A stretch of DNA of 64,000 nucleotides from Epiperipatus broadwayi (Eukaryota; Onychophora; Udeonychophora; Euonychophora; Peripatidae), in the NCBI GenBank assembly GCA_028023455.1, contig JAQFVV010012397.1:1671501-1735500 (forward strand), read 5' to 3'. The notes beneath the pieces were generated by a model. It saw only the letters and a list, made by a program, of their open reading frames with translations. It made no database searches and was not told where the DNA came from. Every line of letters starts with the position of its first letter. Position 1 is the stretch's first letter. The translations under genes and the position numbers were made by a program. This document shows positions 46,601 through 58,564 of this stretch, in pieces.

Positions 46601-49600
46601 TTTATGTATAATCATGACTAAATACAACATATATAAAGCAATATAGAAAATGTAAATCACAAAGCACATAATAAAAGATGCATATTAAGATTAACAAGGG
46701 AGAAATCATAAACGTCATATGATTTTCCAAGCACCATCAATTCTGATTCAATATTTGTCTTCATCCCATTTCAATTTTCTTATTATATATTTAGTATAAA
46801 ATTTAAATAAGCAGGATGACAATTTGCAGTGTTTGCCCCCAAAAAAATTCTCCTAATTTGGTGTAGTCAATTAATCAATAAAGCATGTGTCATTACCTGA
46901 CATTATACTTTCAATTCTGCCTTTCTTACAATATTATATACAACTGATAGTTATTTTTCAATATAAAGAACTTTTTCCAACAAGGACACTAGATAAAATA
47001 TTTTCAACTTAAATAAGATTTATCATAAAATTTTTAAAAAATCAGAAATAAATTTGTATTGTATACGGTATGTTATCAAACGCTAATTAATTTCAATATT
47101 ACAATTATAATATTATTTTACATAATTTGTAATTATACTTTGCTGTACACATTATTTATTTTGTTACAAATCTTTTATAAGTTTCTAAAAATAACAATTT
47201 AACACAATGACTTTATCTTAGTTATTAAGGATTAACATTCTCTTAGATAAAAATTTAATACAAATAGTTTGGTAATGAAAATCAATTTGTTGTCTTTTTG
47301 CTGGTTTTCATCATCTTAGATGCATTTTAGAGAGTAGCTGCAAGTTACCATGCAACAACTAAAAATCTTAAATGAACTGAGAAACTTTCATGTGAAATTC
47401 TAGTTTGTCTTAATATTTCATCTTGGGCATAGAACCAACATTAATAAGAAGATTCTTGAGAGCATAACTTCTAATTGTGACAAAAGAAATATATCAAAAT
47501 TTGTGAAAAATCCCCAATTGTGACAAAGATTATTGGATATTACTATGCAAAACCAAGGATCCTGCATCATAGACCTAAAACCATAAAATTTGCTTAACAT
47601 AGAGCACTGAAATAAGTGTACATAAAAAAAATGAATACTTATATCAAAACTACAAATTATCGTACAAACCTGCTAAATGCCAAATAATCAAAAATGCTAT
47701 TCTTTGCTAATTTTAGGTAATCATATAAAAATTATTTATAAACTTTTTGAACTTTGTTTAAATTTTAATGATTAATATAGACTTTCCTGATTAGAATTTG
47801 TGTGATATTCACTTACTATAATATTAAGGTTTAAATATTTATGTGAACATAATTTAGTGCTGATAGATAAAACAACCCAACTTATATGGATAAAACTAAA
47901 TGTATTATTGATAAATTTTTGTATTAGGATATAGACCATGATTATATGTGAGAATAGGTATAGAAACATTTTTATACATGTGAATATACTGTGTTATGTT
48001 CTAAAGTTATTGCCATTAGTATACCATCATTCTTTATTCTATAAGTCATGAATTTTAGATTATGAAAGTTAATTGTAAAATAATATTAAAGAGTATTTTA
48101 TGTTAAACATTAGATAGTAATTAGTGTGTAACATAAATTAGTTATTATTTATTTTATCCTGAAGCTTACTTATCATTTTATCAGTTGGACAATATTATAC
48201 AACAGTAATCAAATGCTGAAAGATCCATTTGCCAAATTGGTGGAAATTCAAAGGAGACTTAAGTTTTTTCTGTATCTAAGGGACATATATAAAGATACTA
48301 ATAATGATTGAGGACTTTATAGAAATTTGAGTTGAAGTCTTCAGCACTAAATTTTAAATTTCCTATTTATATTATTACATGAAACATCAAATGAAGACTA
48401 GCATTCATTAGCATTAGAATTCTACCATCTACAAACAGATAGGAAATCTTAGATTGATAATATAATGATACCTTCTGGTGTTTGATATCAGCCACATCTG
48501 TAGATCTGTTGATCAATGCAATATACATATGCTTATATTAAAAAAGATGAAGGCACACTGAAATCTTACTGCTTCATGCAAGACAGTTATTATGCAATGG
48601 ATGGTGACATCCAGTAATAAGGATTCTTTTGCAAGCTAAATCATCCAAATTTTTATTATTATTCTTACAGTACAGTTTTTTCTTCATGGTAGTGATCTTG
48701 TTATTATTTTTTCTGAATTCAAATTTATCCAGACACCTTGTCAATAAAGCTATTGACTCAGAATGTGTTTTATCATGTAGAGTATGCAGTAGATAGGCTA
48801 TGTGTCTCTAAACTCATATACATTATTTTACTCACAATTATATTTTTTGATTAAGATAAATATTTGCACTTAACACATATTTGTATACAATAATGAGTAA
48901 ATTTATCATAACAGAAACTAAAAATTATAATAACTTAAAGCCTCTCACATATATATCAATCATTATTTTATATAATCTTTATAGTAATACTTTCATTTGG
49001 ATCATGTATGTGAATTAAAGCATAATTCATTCCTCGAATATTTTCAATTTAAATATTTTTATTCTTTAATAATCCCCTATTATTTTTTTTTTTTAAAATA
49101 TAAAAGAGAAAAAAAAAACATTGAATTTCCTCTCCTTCAGAATATGTTACCATTTTGTTCCTTAAATTCTCTCATCTTTTCTTCTCCTAATGATTTTAAA
49201 ACTATTGCTAATCAAACAAGTGTTGAAAACAGTTATGCTTAGTATTAATGTATTATCCTTCCATTAAATACATTTTTTGGGAAAATTACTTGCGTAGTTC
49301 AGTTACTTTCCTAGAAGCTTATGATAGTTGGTATGAAAAACTGGGCACTATAATTAAGGTAGAAATTAATGTATTATTCCTTCTTTCTAGCCCTTCATAT
49401 CTGAAAAGTATCTACTGTAATAAATACTTTCATAATTTCTTTATGAATTAGTAAATCCAAATAATTGGGAATCAACACACCCCTTTTTAGTCTACCCTTT
49501 TTAGCTAATTTCTCTCTTTTCTTTTTCAACAATAACAAGAGAGTGTGAGAGAAAAAATCTATTTCATTTGTATACTACCAGCTTAAATGAATTTCTAAGG

Positions 49601-50990
49601 TAATCTATTTTTATAATAAAGGGAATAGTGAATATATCCTTGTGTATTTACATAATTTTATACACATGAATATTTCACTCCTCTCTTCTTTCTCTCATCA
49701 TATATATATATGTGTGTGTGGATAAATAAACACGCACACGCTATTCTCAAAATGTTATCACACAGTCTTTGCATTGCTATATCAAGAGTTACAACAAGTT
49801 AGTTAATTAAATTATTTATTTGTGATTTTAATTAAGAGATTAGAAAACATTTCTGTTTGAATTTATAAATAAGTATATATATATATAGGCGAACATTTTT
49901 TAATAACAAGTATTAGTTTTAAATAATAAAGCTTTACGTTATAGCTAGTATTTTTAGAAATTTTGCTTTAATGTAAAAATTTGCAAGATAGAAAACTTGA
50001 TTTTCTGTTTATATGTTAATTAATTAAAATATTTTTTAGATTTATTTAAAAATTATTGGAAAATATTAAAATTTGATGTAAAATAAAAAGTATAAATTTG
50101 TTACTCATGGATAATTCTGGAACCTAAGATTGGTAGCAACGTTGTTTTTTAATTATACATTTTCTGAAGCATATTTATCACATCATCCTAAAGAAAATGT
50201 TTTGCTTGTTAATATTAAAAAGATATCAATAAATCGATTATAAATTCCTGATAACTTTAAAAAATAGAACTAAATGTATTATAAATTTCATTCACAAGAT
50301 ATAATTAATATTTTTTGCATTAATACATGATATAATATTAAATTTTTTTAATTAATTTCATAATAGAGTTTGTACACTTAAATATATGTATACTTTTATA
50401 TTATTTCAAAATCATGCAAAACAAAAAAATGCATTCATTAGTAATAAGAAAAAAAGGCTCTTTTTATTTGTTTATGGGGGTAACTTAGTTATTGATTTTG
50501 TTTTTAATTAACTTGAATGTTGATATTTTTTTTATATTGAAGTGTATGAATATATAATATAAGAATAAATAATATGAAAAAATTAAAATTTTATGTTTGT
50601 GTTTATACATTTATTGCAATTTTTTAAACTTAACAGAAATTTATTCATTAAGATTATGGAATAACTATACCCATCAAAATATATAATTAAAAAAAATATG
50701 GCTACCATGAGTTCTGGATATTTGTAAGTACCATAAATTCTTTTCTTAGAGAAATTAATTTAATTTTAATCATAAACCCATTATGCAAAAAGTACAAAAA
50801 TTACTTCTCCAATTTTAATTATTCCTTTCCACTTTCTATACAAATTTTTTTTAAAATTTTATTATTATATACTCTCATCTCAATTATAAATTTATCACTT
50901 TAACTTCTTTTATTTAATTTGTTTATGTTATTAGTACTTAATTAATACTTAAACTAAACTTTTCATAAACCTTAACAAAAACATTAGTAA
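46601..50990. other. 4.4 kb without recognised genes or repeats
   Basis: AT-rich. The reading frames present are short and low-complexity. About 48200-48620 is slightly richer in GC but no family was recognised. Confidence 0.45.
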
Positions 50991-51009
50991 TAAACTGCTT
51001 TTAATCAAA

Positions 51010-51450
51010 AAACTTTTAAAGGCAAAATTCACACCAGCAGCAGAAGTTATATGTAATTATATATTAATTTACACTCAATAAATTTAATCATATTTCCTTT
51101 AAAAATGAAATTTCTAACAAAAATAATCTTATATTTTTTCCTAATTTATATAAAAACCAGAACTAGATACTGTTATATTGTAGTACAATTAATATTAAGA
51201 GAAAATACGTTTGAAACTGTGTCTACCCCAGAAGTTAAAAGTGTTAAATAATTACATGTGAAAGTAAACGAGTAGATTTAATAAAAATGAAAATTAGAAA
51301 TTACAAATGGTTTTTCATATAGATATTTTATTAAAAGCAAGGTGTAAAACAAGATGGAAGATCCAAATAAATAATTAATTAAATGAAGGATTAAAAATGT
51401 AAAGAACAATTTAATTAATTAGTTCAAAAATAAGCCCAGAATAATTTGGT
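51010..51450 (+). pseudogene. possible nuclear copy of mitochondrial 12S rRNA
   Basis: Landmarks of small-subunit mitochondrial rRNA occur in the right order. GGCAAAATTCACACCAGCAG then GTTATAT (51021-51052) resembles the CCAGC...GTTATAC loop. AACTAGATACTGTTAT (51161-51176) resembles the TTAGATACCCT loop. TTTGAAACTGTGTCTACCCC (about 51211-51230) resembles the TTGAAA...GGCGGTACCCC block. GCAAGGTGTAA...AAGATGGAAGA (about 51337-51361) resembles GTCAAGGTGTAAC. The spacing is slightly shorter than in typical rRNA. Diverged, so a fossil. The neighbouring ND6 copy adds support. Confidence 0.5.
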
Positions 51451-51887
51451 GATTAAAATTGATAAGGAATAAACAATAGAACAAAAAGTAGATATAATAT
51501 AGCAGAGAAAGGACTGATTAGTGTGAGTCCTGATTGTTGGAGAGACTAAAGTGTAGCGTGAATTCAGAACAGGACCAACGATGGGAGGAGAGCCAGATAT
51601 TTAGGTCTGAAGGTACCAAAGACTGACCTAGGGTAATTATGCAGACTATACCTGTCTTATTATTATTTTTGTAAGCCTTACAGGCACTAGTAGAACTAAT
51701 AATAATTCTGTTGATAAATAATTGTTATTTTTCATACTAATAAAATCTTGTATCTGTAAGTGGGATCTTAATTTTATGCAAGAGAGTAATCATTACTTGA
51801 GTTAGGTGTATTTGGTTGTTTCTCGTAAGTAACATTAAATCAAGTACATCACAGATACCCTGCTATTCTAAATTAATATATTTCAAA

Positions 51888-51951
<64 letters not shown>

Positions 51952-52329
51952 CAGTATTAACTTTTACAAAGGAATTTGTTTCTTAATCAACAACCCATGT
52001 GATATTTTACTTAATATTTATTTGTATACCACATATACAAAATTATTTAAAATAAATTTCATAATAGATAAACCTTTTAAATCATGTCAAGGTGCTATTT
52101 TATTAAAATGAAATGAATTACATTACTTTATATTTATATATAATAGTTGAAAAAAACTATTAAAAATAGAATTTGTTAGTAAAATTTAATCATGTTCAAT
52201 TGAAAATTAACATTAATATGTACAAATCACCCATCATTCTTGTCTAAAGTCAAGAAAAGTTGAAACAAAGTAGATCTAATGGAAATTAGATCTAAACATT
52301 ATAAATTAAATTTAGAATTTAATAAATAT
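51451..52329. other. spacer with a TA microsatellite
   Basis: A TA run of about 60 bp lies at 51889-51949. A hairpin TAGATCTAAT/ATTAGATCTA is at about 52270-52293, just upstream of the ND6 copy. No gene seen. Part of it may also be mitochondrial in origin. Confidence 0.45.
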
Positions 52330-52572
52330 ATGATTTTCATATATTCAATAACAATATTAATTGGATTATTATTTTTTTGCATAAACCAGCATATTACTAT
52401 ATGAATTTCCATTATTATTTATATAATCCCAATTTCAATCTTAATTGGAATAAATTCACAAAATTTCTGATATAGATATATCATTATTCTAATCTACTTG
52501 GGAGGAATTCTAATTTTATTTTTATATGTTACTAGCCTAGCTAGTTATGAAAAAACATTTTTTAACCCATTT
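52330..52572 (+). pseudogene. nad6: nuclear copy of mitochondrial ND6 (5' half)
   Basis: From ATG at 52330 about 80 codons are open only under the invertebrate mitochondrial code. TGA at 52402 and 52468 falls where Trp is expected, and AGA at 52474 where Ser is expected (FWYSY). The hydrophobic segment LIYLGGILILFLYVTSLAS is the signature of arthropod ND6. Full ND6 is about 150-170 residues and subunit 6 is part of respiratory complex I. This copy ends at about residue 80, where an RTE LINE begins. With standard codons it cannot be translated, so it is a nuclear insertion of mitochondrial DNA, or an assembly join. Confidence 0.85.
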
Positions 52573-53368
52573 TGATCCTTCAAACTTTATCAAATACAAA
52601 ATCTTGATTCTTTACAACCTTCAGAAACACTACAATGAATTTAAATTTCCAAATCGTTTTAAAATATTAATAAACTTTGAAAATGGTTTAGGCTTGACAG
52701 AAATCAACAATAAGATAATTGACACTATAAAAAGCAGCAATTGACCAACAAATTTTCTACTGAGAAAAGAAAAGATATGATTTTTAAAAAATAATTTATT
52801 TAAAAGAATTAAATGATATAAGAAAATATAATTGTGAATTGGCAATGAAAGCTAGCTATAAAAGAAAACCAAAGACTTAAAAGTGTAAAATGATATCTTG
52901 TTATTGTAAAAAAGTCATTTCTAGTATAAAAAGAAAAGAAGATATGTCATCATAAAATATGGAGAAGAATTTTATAAAAAGTAATAAAGAAATAGAAAAT
53001 AATGTATCCTCTATGGTGATTAAAATCTGAATTAAAATGAAGTGAGACATGCAATTGAATCTATGACAAAGGGAAAAGCTCCAGGAAATGAAGGAATTAT
53101 CATTGATATCCTAATAAAAGCAAGTCAATTTTCTATCATTTTGCATAGAAAATATTTACCAAGGTAATTGCAACTTGTTTACAGTGAAATTTACTTTTAA
53201 ACCAACTGCAAAACAAGCTGGATTTCAAAGAAGTTTTAACAGTAAATCACATTCAGATAGTGAGAAAAGTTGGGGGGAAAAACAAATGATTGTGAGTTGC
53301 TATTATGCCTTTAATTTGCAAATTATGAAAAGGCATTTGATGCTACAAGCATTTGTATGATGATTAAA
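52573..53368 (+). mobile_element. RTE-type LINE, left part (interrupted by RZ-B)
   Basis: FIKYKILILYNLQKHYNEF, NRFKILINFENGLGL and EINNKIIDTIKSS (52590-52740) are the linker before RT. EVRHAIESMTKGKAPG and IIIDILIKA (about 53040-53125) are RT motifs, followed by a frame-shifted YEKAFDA region (about 53320-53345). The RZ-B element sits within the next codons; ATGATTAAA at 53360-53368 is duplicated at 53972-53980. Continues at 53981. Confidence 0.78.
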
Positions 53369-53529
53369 GCATAAATATCCCATGACCACCACTTCTTATG
53401 CTTGCTTATAACTGTTTTAAAACAGGCAAAACTCACTATACGTATTGCCGCACACAGCAAGCCAGAGTAATCAATGAATGCCAGAAGGCTTGTGCATAAA
53501 ATTTCCAACTAGTGCCCATTCATCCAATA

Positions 53530-53571
53530 TCCCCAGACTAGTTTCTGGCTTGTGGCCTTCATCAGTGAGGA
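53530..53571 (-). ncRNA. hammerhead ribozyme motif, RZ-B left unit
   Basis: Minus strand: TCCTCA, CTGATGA, AGGCCACAAGCCA, GAAA, ACTAGT, GTC, TGGGGA. All elements intact. Confidence 0.85.
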
Positions 53572-53815
53572 ACCTTGGATCTGAGAGCACTGCACCCAGA
53601 TCTTAGGATCCAATACAACCCTATAGCAGCCATCTTTTATCTCCACTTAACTACAAATCTATATATGACTATATAAGCTAATGAGCTTGGATTGGAAACA
53701 TTAAGATGTTTTCAATTTAAGACTCATAGTTTTGTAGTTAAGTAGCGATAAAAGATGGCTGCTGGAGGGTTGCATTAGATCCTAAGATCTAGGTCAGTTC
53801 TCTCAGATTCAAAGC

Positions 53816-53857
53816 TCCTCACTGATGAAGACCACAAGCCAGAAACTAGTCTGGGGA
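53816..53857 (+). ncRNA. hammerhead ribozyme motif, RZ-B right unit
   Basis: Plus strand: TCCTCA, CTGATGA, AGACCACAAGCCA, GAAA, ACTAGT, GTC, TGGGGA. Helix II has one weakened pair. Confidence 0.83.
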
Positions 53858-53980
53858 TATTGGATGAGTATGCATTAGATGGGGATTTTATGCACAAGCC
53901 TTCTGGCATCCATTGATTACTCTGGCTTGCTGTGTGTGGCAATACGTATAGTAAGTTTTGCCTGTTTTAAAATGATTAAA

Positions 53981-54395
53981 ACATTGGATAATCAAGATAT
54001 AGACTTGGAACATTTAACAGAAGAGAAATATAAAAACTTAAGATCTCTCATTAGAGTATGGAAAGATGCATGTTAGAAAAAAACAAGAAAACATTGAAAA
54101 TAATACAGATGAATGAGAGGGCAAAGTGGTATCACTGATATCATTGAAAGGTTTACAAGACTGAAATAAAACTGAATTAGAGTTATTGCTAGAATATATG
54201 ATAATCAGTGGAAAGTTGAAATTTTAAATTGAATCCCAAAAGATTGTAAAAAATGTAGAAAGAGATCTCATGTGAGATATATGAATATGTTTGCTAAATT
54301 ATGTGGAAAATGTAGGTGGTGGATAAAAAAAAACTGGATTGAAATTGGAGAAATAATTATGCAATGGACTGATAATGGTTGAATGTTTTAATGAT
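53981..54395 (+). mobile_element. RTE-type LINE, right part
   Basis: Resumes with LDNQDIDLEHL (RT continuation). An internal deletion then joins it to the C-terminal region, in which degenerate copies of the IARRDDNRW...IPRDCK tract can be followed. Ends GATAATGGTTGAATG and ATGATGATGA. Confidence 0.7.
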
Positions 54396-54770
54396 GATGA
54401 AAATTATCATTTATGCTTTAGTTGTCTATTGAGATTTCTTTGAAAACAGATTGCTAATAATCTATTGTTCAATTTAAGCTTTTGTTGTTGTGACGCAGAT
54501 TAAATGTACTATAAAATGTCTGGATATTAAGTATTTTTAATACATCAGCAAAAAAAAAACATAAAAACATTTTTTTTTCTAAAAAAAAGAATACACTATT
54601 AATATACATTTTATTTATTAGGCAATTTCTTTTGTGCTTTATACATTTGTAAAACAAACCTCATGCATGGACAGTATATGTATAACTAAATCAGTTGTTT
54701 TTTCACCTGTGCTTCCATACATATATAAAATAGCATATATATATATATATATGATGATATGAAGATTTTC
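54396..54770. other. AT-rich spacer
   Basis: Nothing recognised except a TA tract at 54735-54752. Confidence 0.5.
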
Positions 54771-54840
54771 ATGGGTTGCATATATAAAAGACATATTTTG
54801 CGGGTTCATCCATGTTAAAAAATTTAAATATTAATATACC

Positions 54841-54876
54841 GATGTTTCAACTTGATCACACAAGTCATCCACTGGG
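54841..54876 (-). ncRNA. hammerhead-like motif in the left PLE terminal repeat (degenerate)
   Basis: Minus strand: GGATGA, hairpin ACTTG/CAAGT, GAAAC, ATC. Order and spacing recall the small hammerheads known in PLE terminal repeats, but the core does not read CTGATGA. No activity is claimed. Confidence 0.3.
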
Positions 54877-55412
54877 TGATAAAAGGTAGAAAGACGGTTG
54901 TAGAGACGCTATAATCACCGATTTGAAAAAAAAAAATGTTAAAATTCCACCAATAGCAAAAATGTTAAATTAAGAATGTTTTTTAAAAAATCTTTCCAAA
55001 TAGAAGGAAGTTTGCATGTATCATCTCACTTATGATGCATACTATGCTTATGAGTAATCATCACATCAATGTTAGGAGAGATGAGCATGCTAATGCAGTT
55101 AACACTCATCATCAGCACTCTCACTCCATACTATAGATTCAGGTCATAAAATTGATTTTTCTAATACCAGGATCATATCTAGATGTGATAATCTCTACCA
55201 GTGCAAAATTAGAGAAACCATTGAGATACTTAAAAGGCCAGATTGTATCAATAAGCAAGATGATACATGCAAACTTCCTCCTATTTGGAAAGATTTTTTT
55301 TAAAAAACATTCTTAAATTTAACATTTTTGCTATTGGTGGAACTTTAACGTTTTTTTTTAAATCAGTGATTGCAGTGCCTCTACAACCATCTTCCTACCT
55401 TTTATCACCCAG

Positions 55413-55443
55413 TGGATGACTTGTGTGATGAAGTCGAAATGTC
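55413..55443 (+). ncRNA. hammerhead-like motif in the right PLE terminal repeat (degenerate)
   Basis: Plus strand: GGATGA, hairpin GACTT/AAGTC, GAAA, then GTC at 55441-55443. Mirror image of the left-arm motif. Confidence 0.3.
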
Positions 55444-55510
55444 GGTATATCAATATTTAAATTTTTTAACACAGATGAACCCGCAAAATATGTCTTTTAT
55501 ATATATAATG

Positions 55511-58500
55511 ATATTCTTATTTGATGTCTATTTTTTTTAAATTATATACATATGTAGATAAATGATTTTTTGGGTAAAACCATGTGTTATTTTTTATTAT
55601 ATACCAATATTTGGATGAACTATCATCTGCCATTGTCAAGGTAAACTCTTGAAAGAAAATTTGTTCAATCTCAAACTGTAACGTGATTGGGTGCGAGATG
55701 AAGCATGGGAATCAGTTTGAAATACTTTAGTATTCAGAATATGAGGTTTATCAAAATATATATTTATCTTAGTTTTAACACCTATGAATTTAAAGTCAAT
55801 ATTAGAAGATATAGATAAAATGAAAGGTTTTCATATTTCTGGAATATGTTATGCTTCAATAGCCCTATTTAAACCAGTAGGTCTCTTTAATATTTCAATT
55901 GACTCTCTCATGATTCTCAAATCATACCTCTCCAAATTAGCAAGCATTTTTGCAATGTTAGTCAGGTTTGTGACAAATTTCTAAAAAATGAGAAGTGGAA
56001 ACTGACCTACATAATTAATGATTCAAAGTATTTTCATTCTTGATTAATAAAACCAGACTTTCATCAAAACCAAAAATAATTTTTAAATGAAAAACTCCTT
56101 AATTAGTTAAATGAAACAGATTAAAATTAATTATATTAAGATGCTTTACAAATATCAAAAACCATGTTTATTTTAAACAAAATTTTATTTTATTACATTT
56201 AAAAATTTAGATTATTGTCAAAATCAAAATAAAATATTCAAATATGGGAAATATGTTTTGATATATAATTTTAAATAATTTGTAGTATATCAAAAAATAT
56301 TATTACTTAATCAATATTTTAATTATTCCAGACATTATTTTAAATAATTATATGTAAATTTGTTGGTGCTCATTTTTCCTTTTCCTTATATGTTTTAAAT
56401 ATATATGCAGACACAATATAGTGTTCATGAAACCAATTTATTTCATACACTCATCTTATTTTCAAGAACACCCAGATGATGCTTTAGTTACAAACCATCA
56501 GATAAATGAGAAAAAGACCATGATTTTTCTTGACGTTAAACTCAGACATAAAAAGCTAATTAATGCACAATATTGGCTAAGATATATTGGTGAATGGACT
56601 AACCATTAATAACAACTGCAATGCCAAGAATGTGTGAAGTGATCATTAAGAATTTGCCTTGTTCAATTTTTTTAAGGTCTGAAGATAAAGTCAAAGGGTC
56701 TTCTTTTAGTTAACAATAAACTTAATTCTGGAGTCTTGCTAATATTATATTAATTTAGATTGCTATGGTGAAATTTACATTACAAACCAGTTAGTAATTG
56801 ACATTTGTGATTTTATTATAATACATTTAAAATAATGTATTGTATTTGTTTAAAACCTTTAAAAAGGTCAATGGTTGAAATAAAGGGGGGGGGGGTATTG
56901 TCACAATATTGACATTTTGATACAGCAAGCAATAAATAAAGGTTTAATGAAATAATTGGAATTTTATTTTTTTAATTGTGCTTTCTGCTTTATTGTATTT
57001 TTAAATTGTGGAAATCTTAAAATGTGTCTTGTGATCTATATAGATTGTGTGGGTGTGTCTTAAAGACATTGCAAGACAATAGTTTTTTAAAGAATACTAG
57101 GCATTGCAAACAAAGCTTGAGCTATTATCTGCTAATTTATGATTATCTAGAGATCTTGGAATTCGATATATGTATATAAACATTCAGATTTTAAAGCTAA
57201 ATTGATTTTAAAAAATGTGAAAAGTTAAAAGGAATGATAAAAACGTTTTTATACATATACAGAAACTAGAAAAACTAATTTAAAATGAAAACAATAGTAA
57301 AGATAAAAAGAATGATAAAAGAATTTTTATACAATAATAAAAACTAGAATAATTAATTTAAAATAAAAACAATGGTAAAGATATATTCATAGATAGTTGT
57401 AAAAAAGAATAATTAAAAGGTTTTTATATATAAAAATTGTAAAACATTAAACAGAAACAATTGTAAAAATAAAAGCAGTAAGCATAATTATAAAATAACC
57501 CTTACCCTAAATTAGAAAATATATATATAATAAAAACTTTTGCATTGACACATCAATATAGCAATTATATTATAATTAGAGAAAGTTGATTAAATATGAG
57601 TAATGGAATGTAGATCAGAGGATAAAAGAATTAAGCAATTTTACTGTAATAGATCTTTTTTAAGATTACAAAAAGTATTTAAGAAATAGATTATAAAAAA
57701 GATTTATTCAAAAATGTTCAATTAAGTGATAATAAAATATTTATATATTTTAATGATAAAATTAGGTTTTGATTACAGAAATTTTTATTAAATTGTTTTA
57801 TTTTTTTATATTAATGTTTAGTATTAATTTTGCTAAACATTTATTATATGTGAATTTATGATTTTGTAAAAAAATATTATATATTAGCCAATCTATATGT
57901 ATTTGTAAAAGTAATTTTAAAAAAACTTGAAAATGACTGTAAAAGATTGGTGAAATATATAGTCACATATAAAATATCAAAAGCCAAATTAGTCAATAAA
58001 AAATAAACAAATTATAGAAATTCAAAACTAAAAATTAGACAAATTTTACATTAAAATTTCAAAACTAACTGATTTTTACTGCTAAGACAAACTTCCCAAA
58101 TGAAAGAAATATAAACACAACACAAATATATATTAAATAAATTTCCCATAATTCTCCATTACATTCTAATTCTTAATTGTTTGCAATTTGTTTACAGAGT
58201 CGTATATAATTTACATCAGTAAATGTCAAATATTGCATTAGGAAAATTAATAATTAAACAACACCAACAACTTAACATTAAACTTTTAACCAAATATGTA
58301 ATTACTATTCATTACTAATTGGTATCGTTGTCTTAAGTCAAACAAAAGTCAAGCTAATAATACTTATAAAATCAAATTACTAATCAAGCAAAGTTTAAAT
58401 CATTCTAGTCAATAACTATTTGCATATAATAAATTCTCAACAATGTGACTTTTATTTTAATTTATATGATTTTATCCAATGGGTTTTATTTTAATTAAAA

Positions 58501-58560
58501 GGTTATTTGCTTATATGCAAACAAATAATTTTAGTTTTTAGCTATTAATAATTTTGTATA
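55511..58560. other. 3 kb without recognised genes
   Basis: Two short frames (55784-55984 and 56421-56609) have non-random looking composition but no family motif. A G run (GGGGGGGGGG) is at about 56886. From 57200 it is very AT-rich with AAAGATAAAAAGAATGATAAA-like tracts repeated about every 70-90 bp over 57230-57420. Confidence 0.45.
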
Positions 58561-58564
58561 TCAT

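Larger units (their letters stand above)
53369..53971. mobile_element. RZ-B insertion in the LINE, 9-bp target-site duplication
   Basis: Head-to-head pair of RZ-B half units, 603 bp, between ATGATTAAA duplications. Starts GCATAAATATC and ends TTTTGCCTGTTTTAA. The hammerheads point outward (minus at the left, plus at the right). The clean interruption of a LINE reading frame fixes both edges. Confidence 0.88.
54771..55510 (+). mobile_element. Penelope-like element remnant between long inverted terminal repeats
   Basis: Arms of about 250 bp (54779-55030 and 55255-55505) are inverted copies. Examples are GACATATTTTGCGGGTTCAT, CACCCAGTGGATGACTTGTG in complement, and GATGATACATGCAAACTTCC. Between them 55103-55303 (plus) encodes 67 codons with HTIDSGHKIDFSNTRIIS, KIRETIEILKRPDCINK and LPPIWKDFF. 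This is the C-terminal part of the GIY-YIG endonuclease of PLEs. The RT and the first half of the endonuclease are absent. Terminal repeats in inverted orientation are a known PLE arrangement. Confidence 0.78.
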
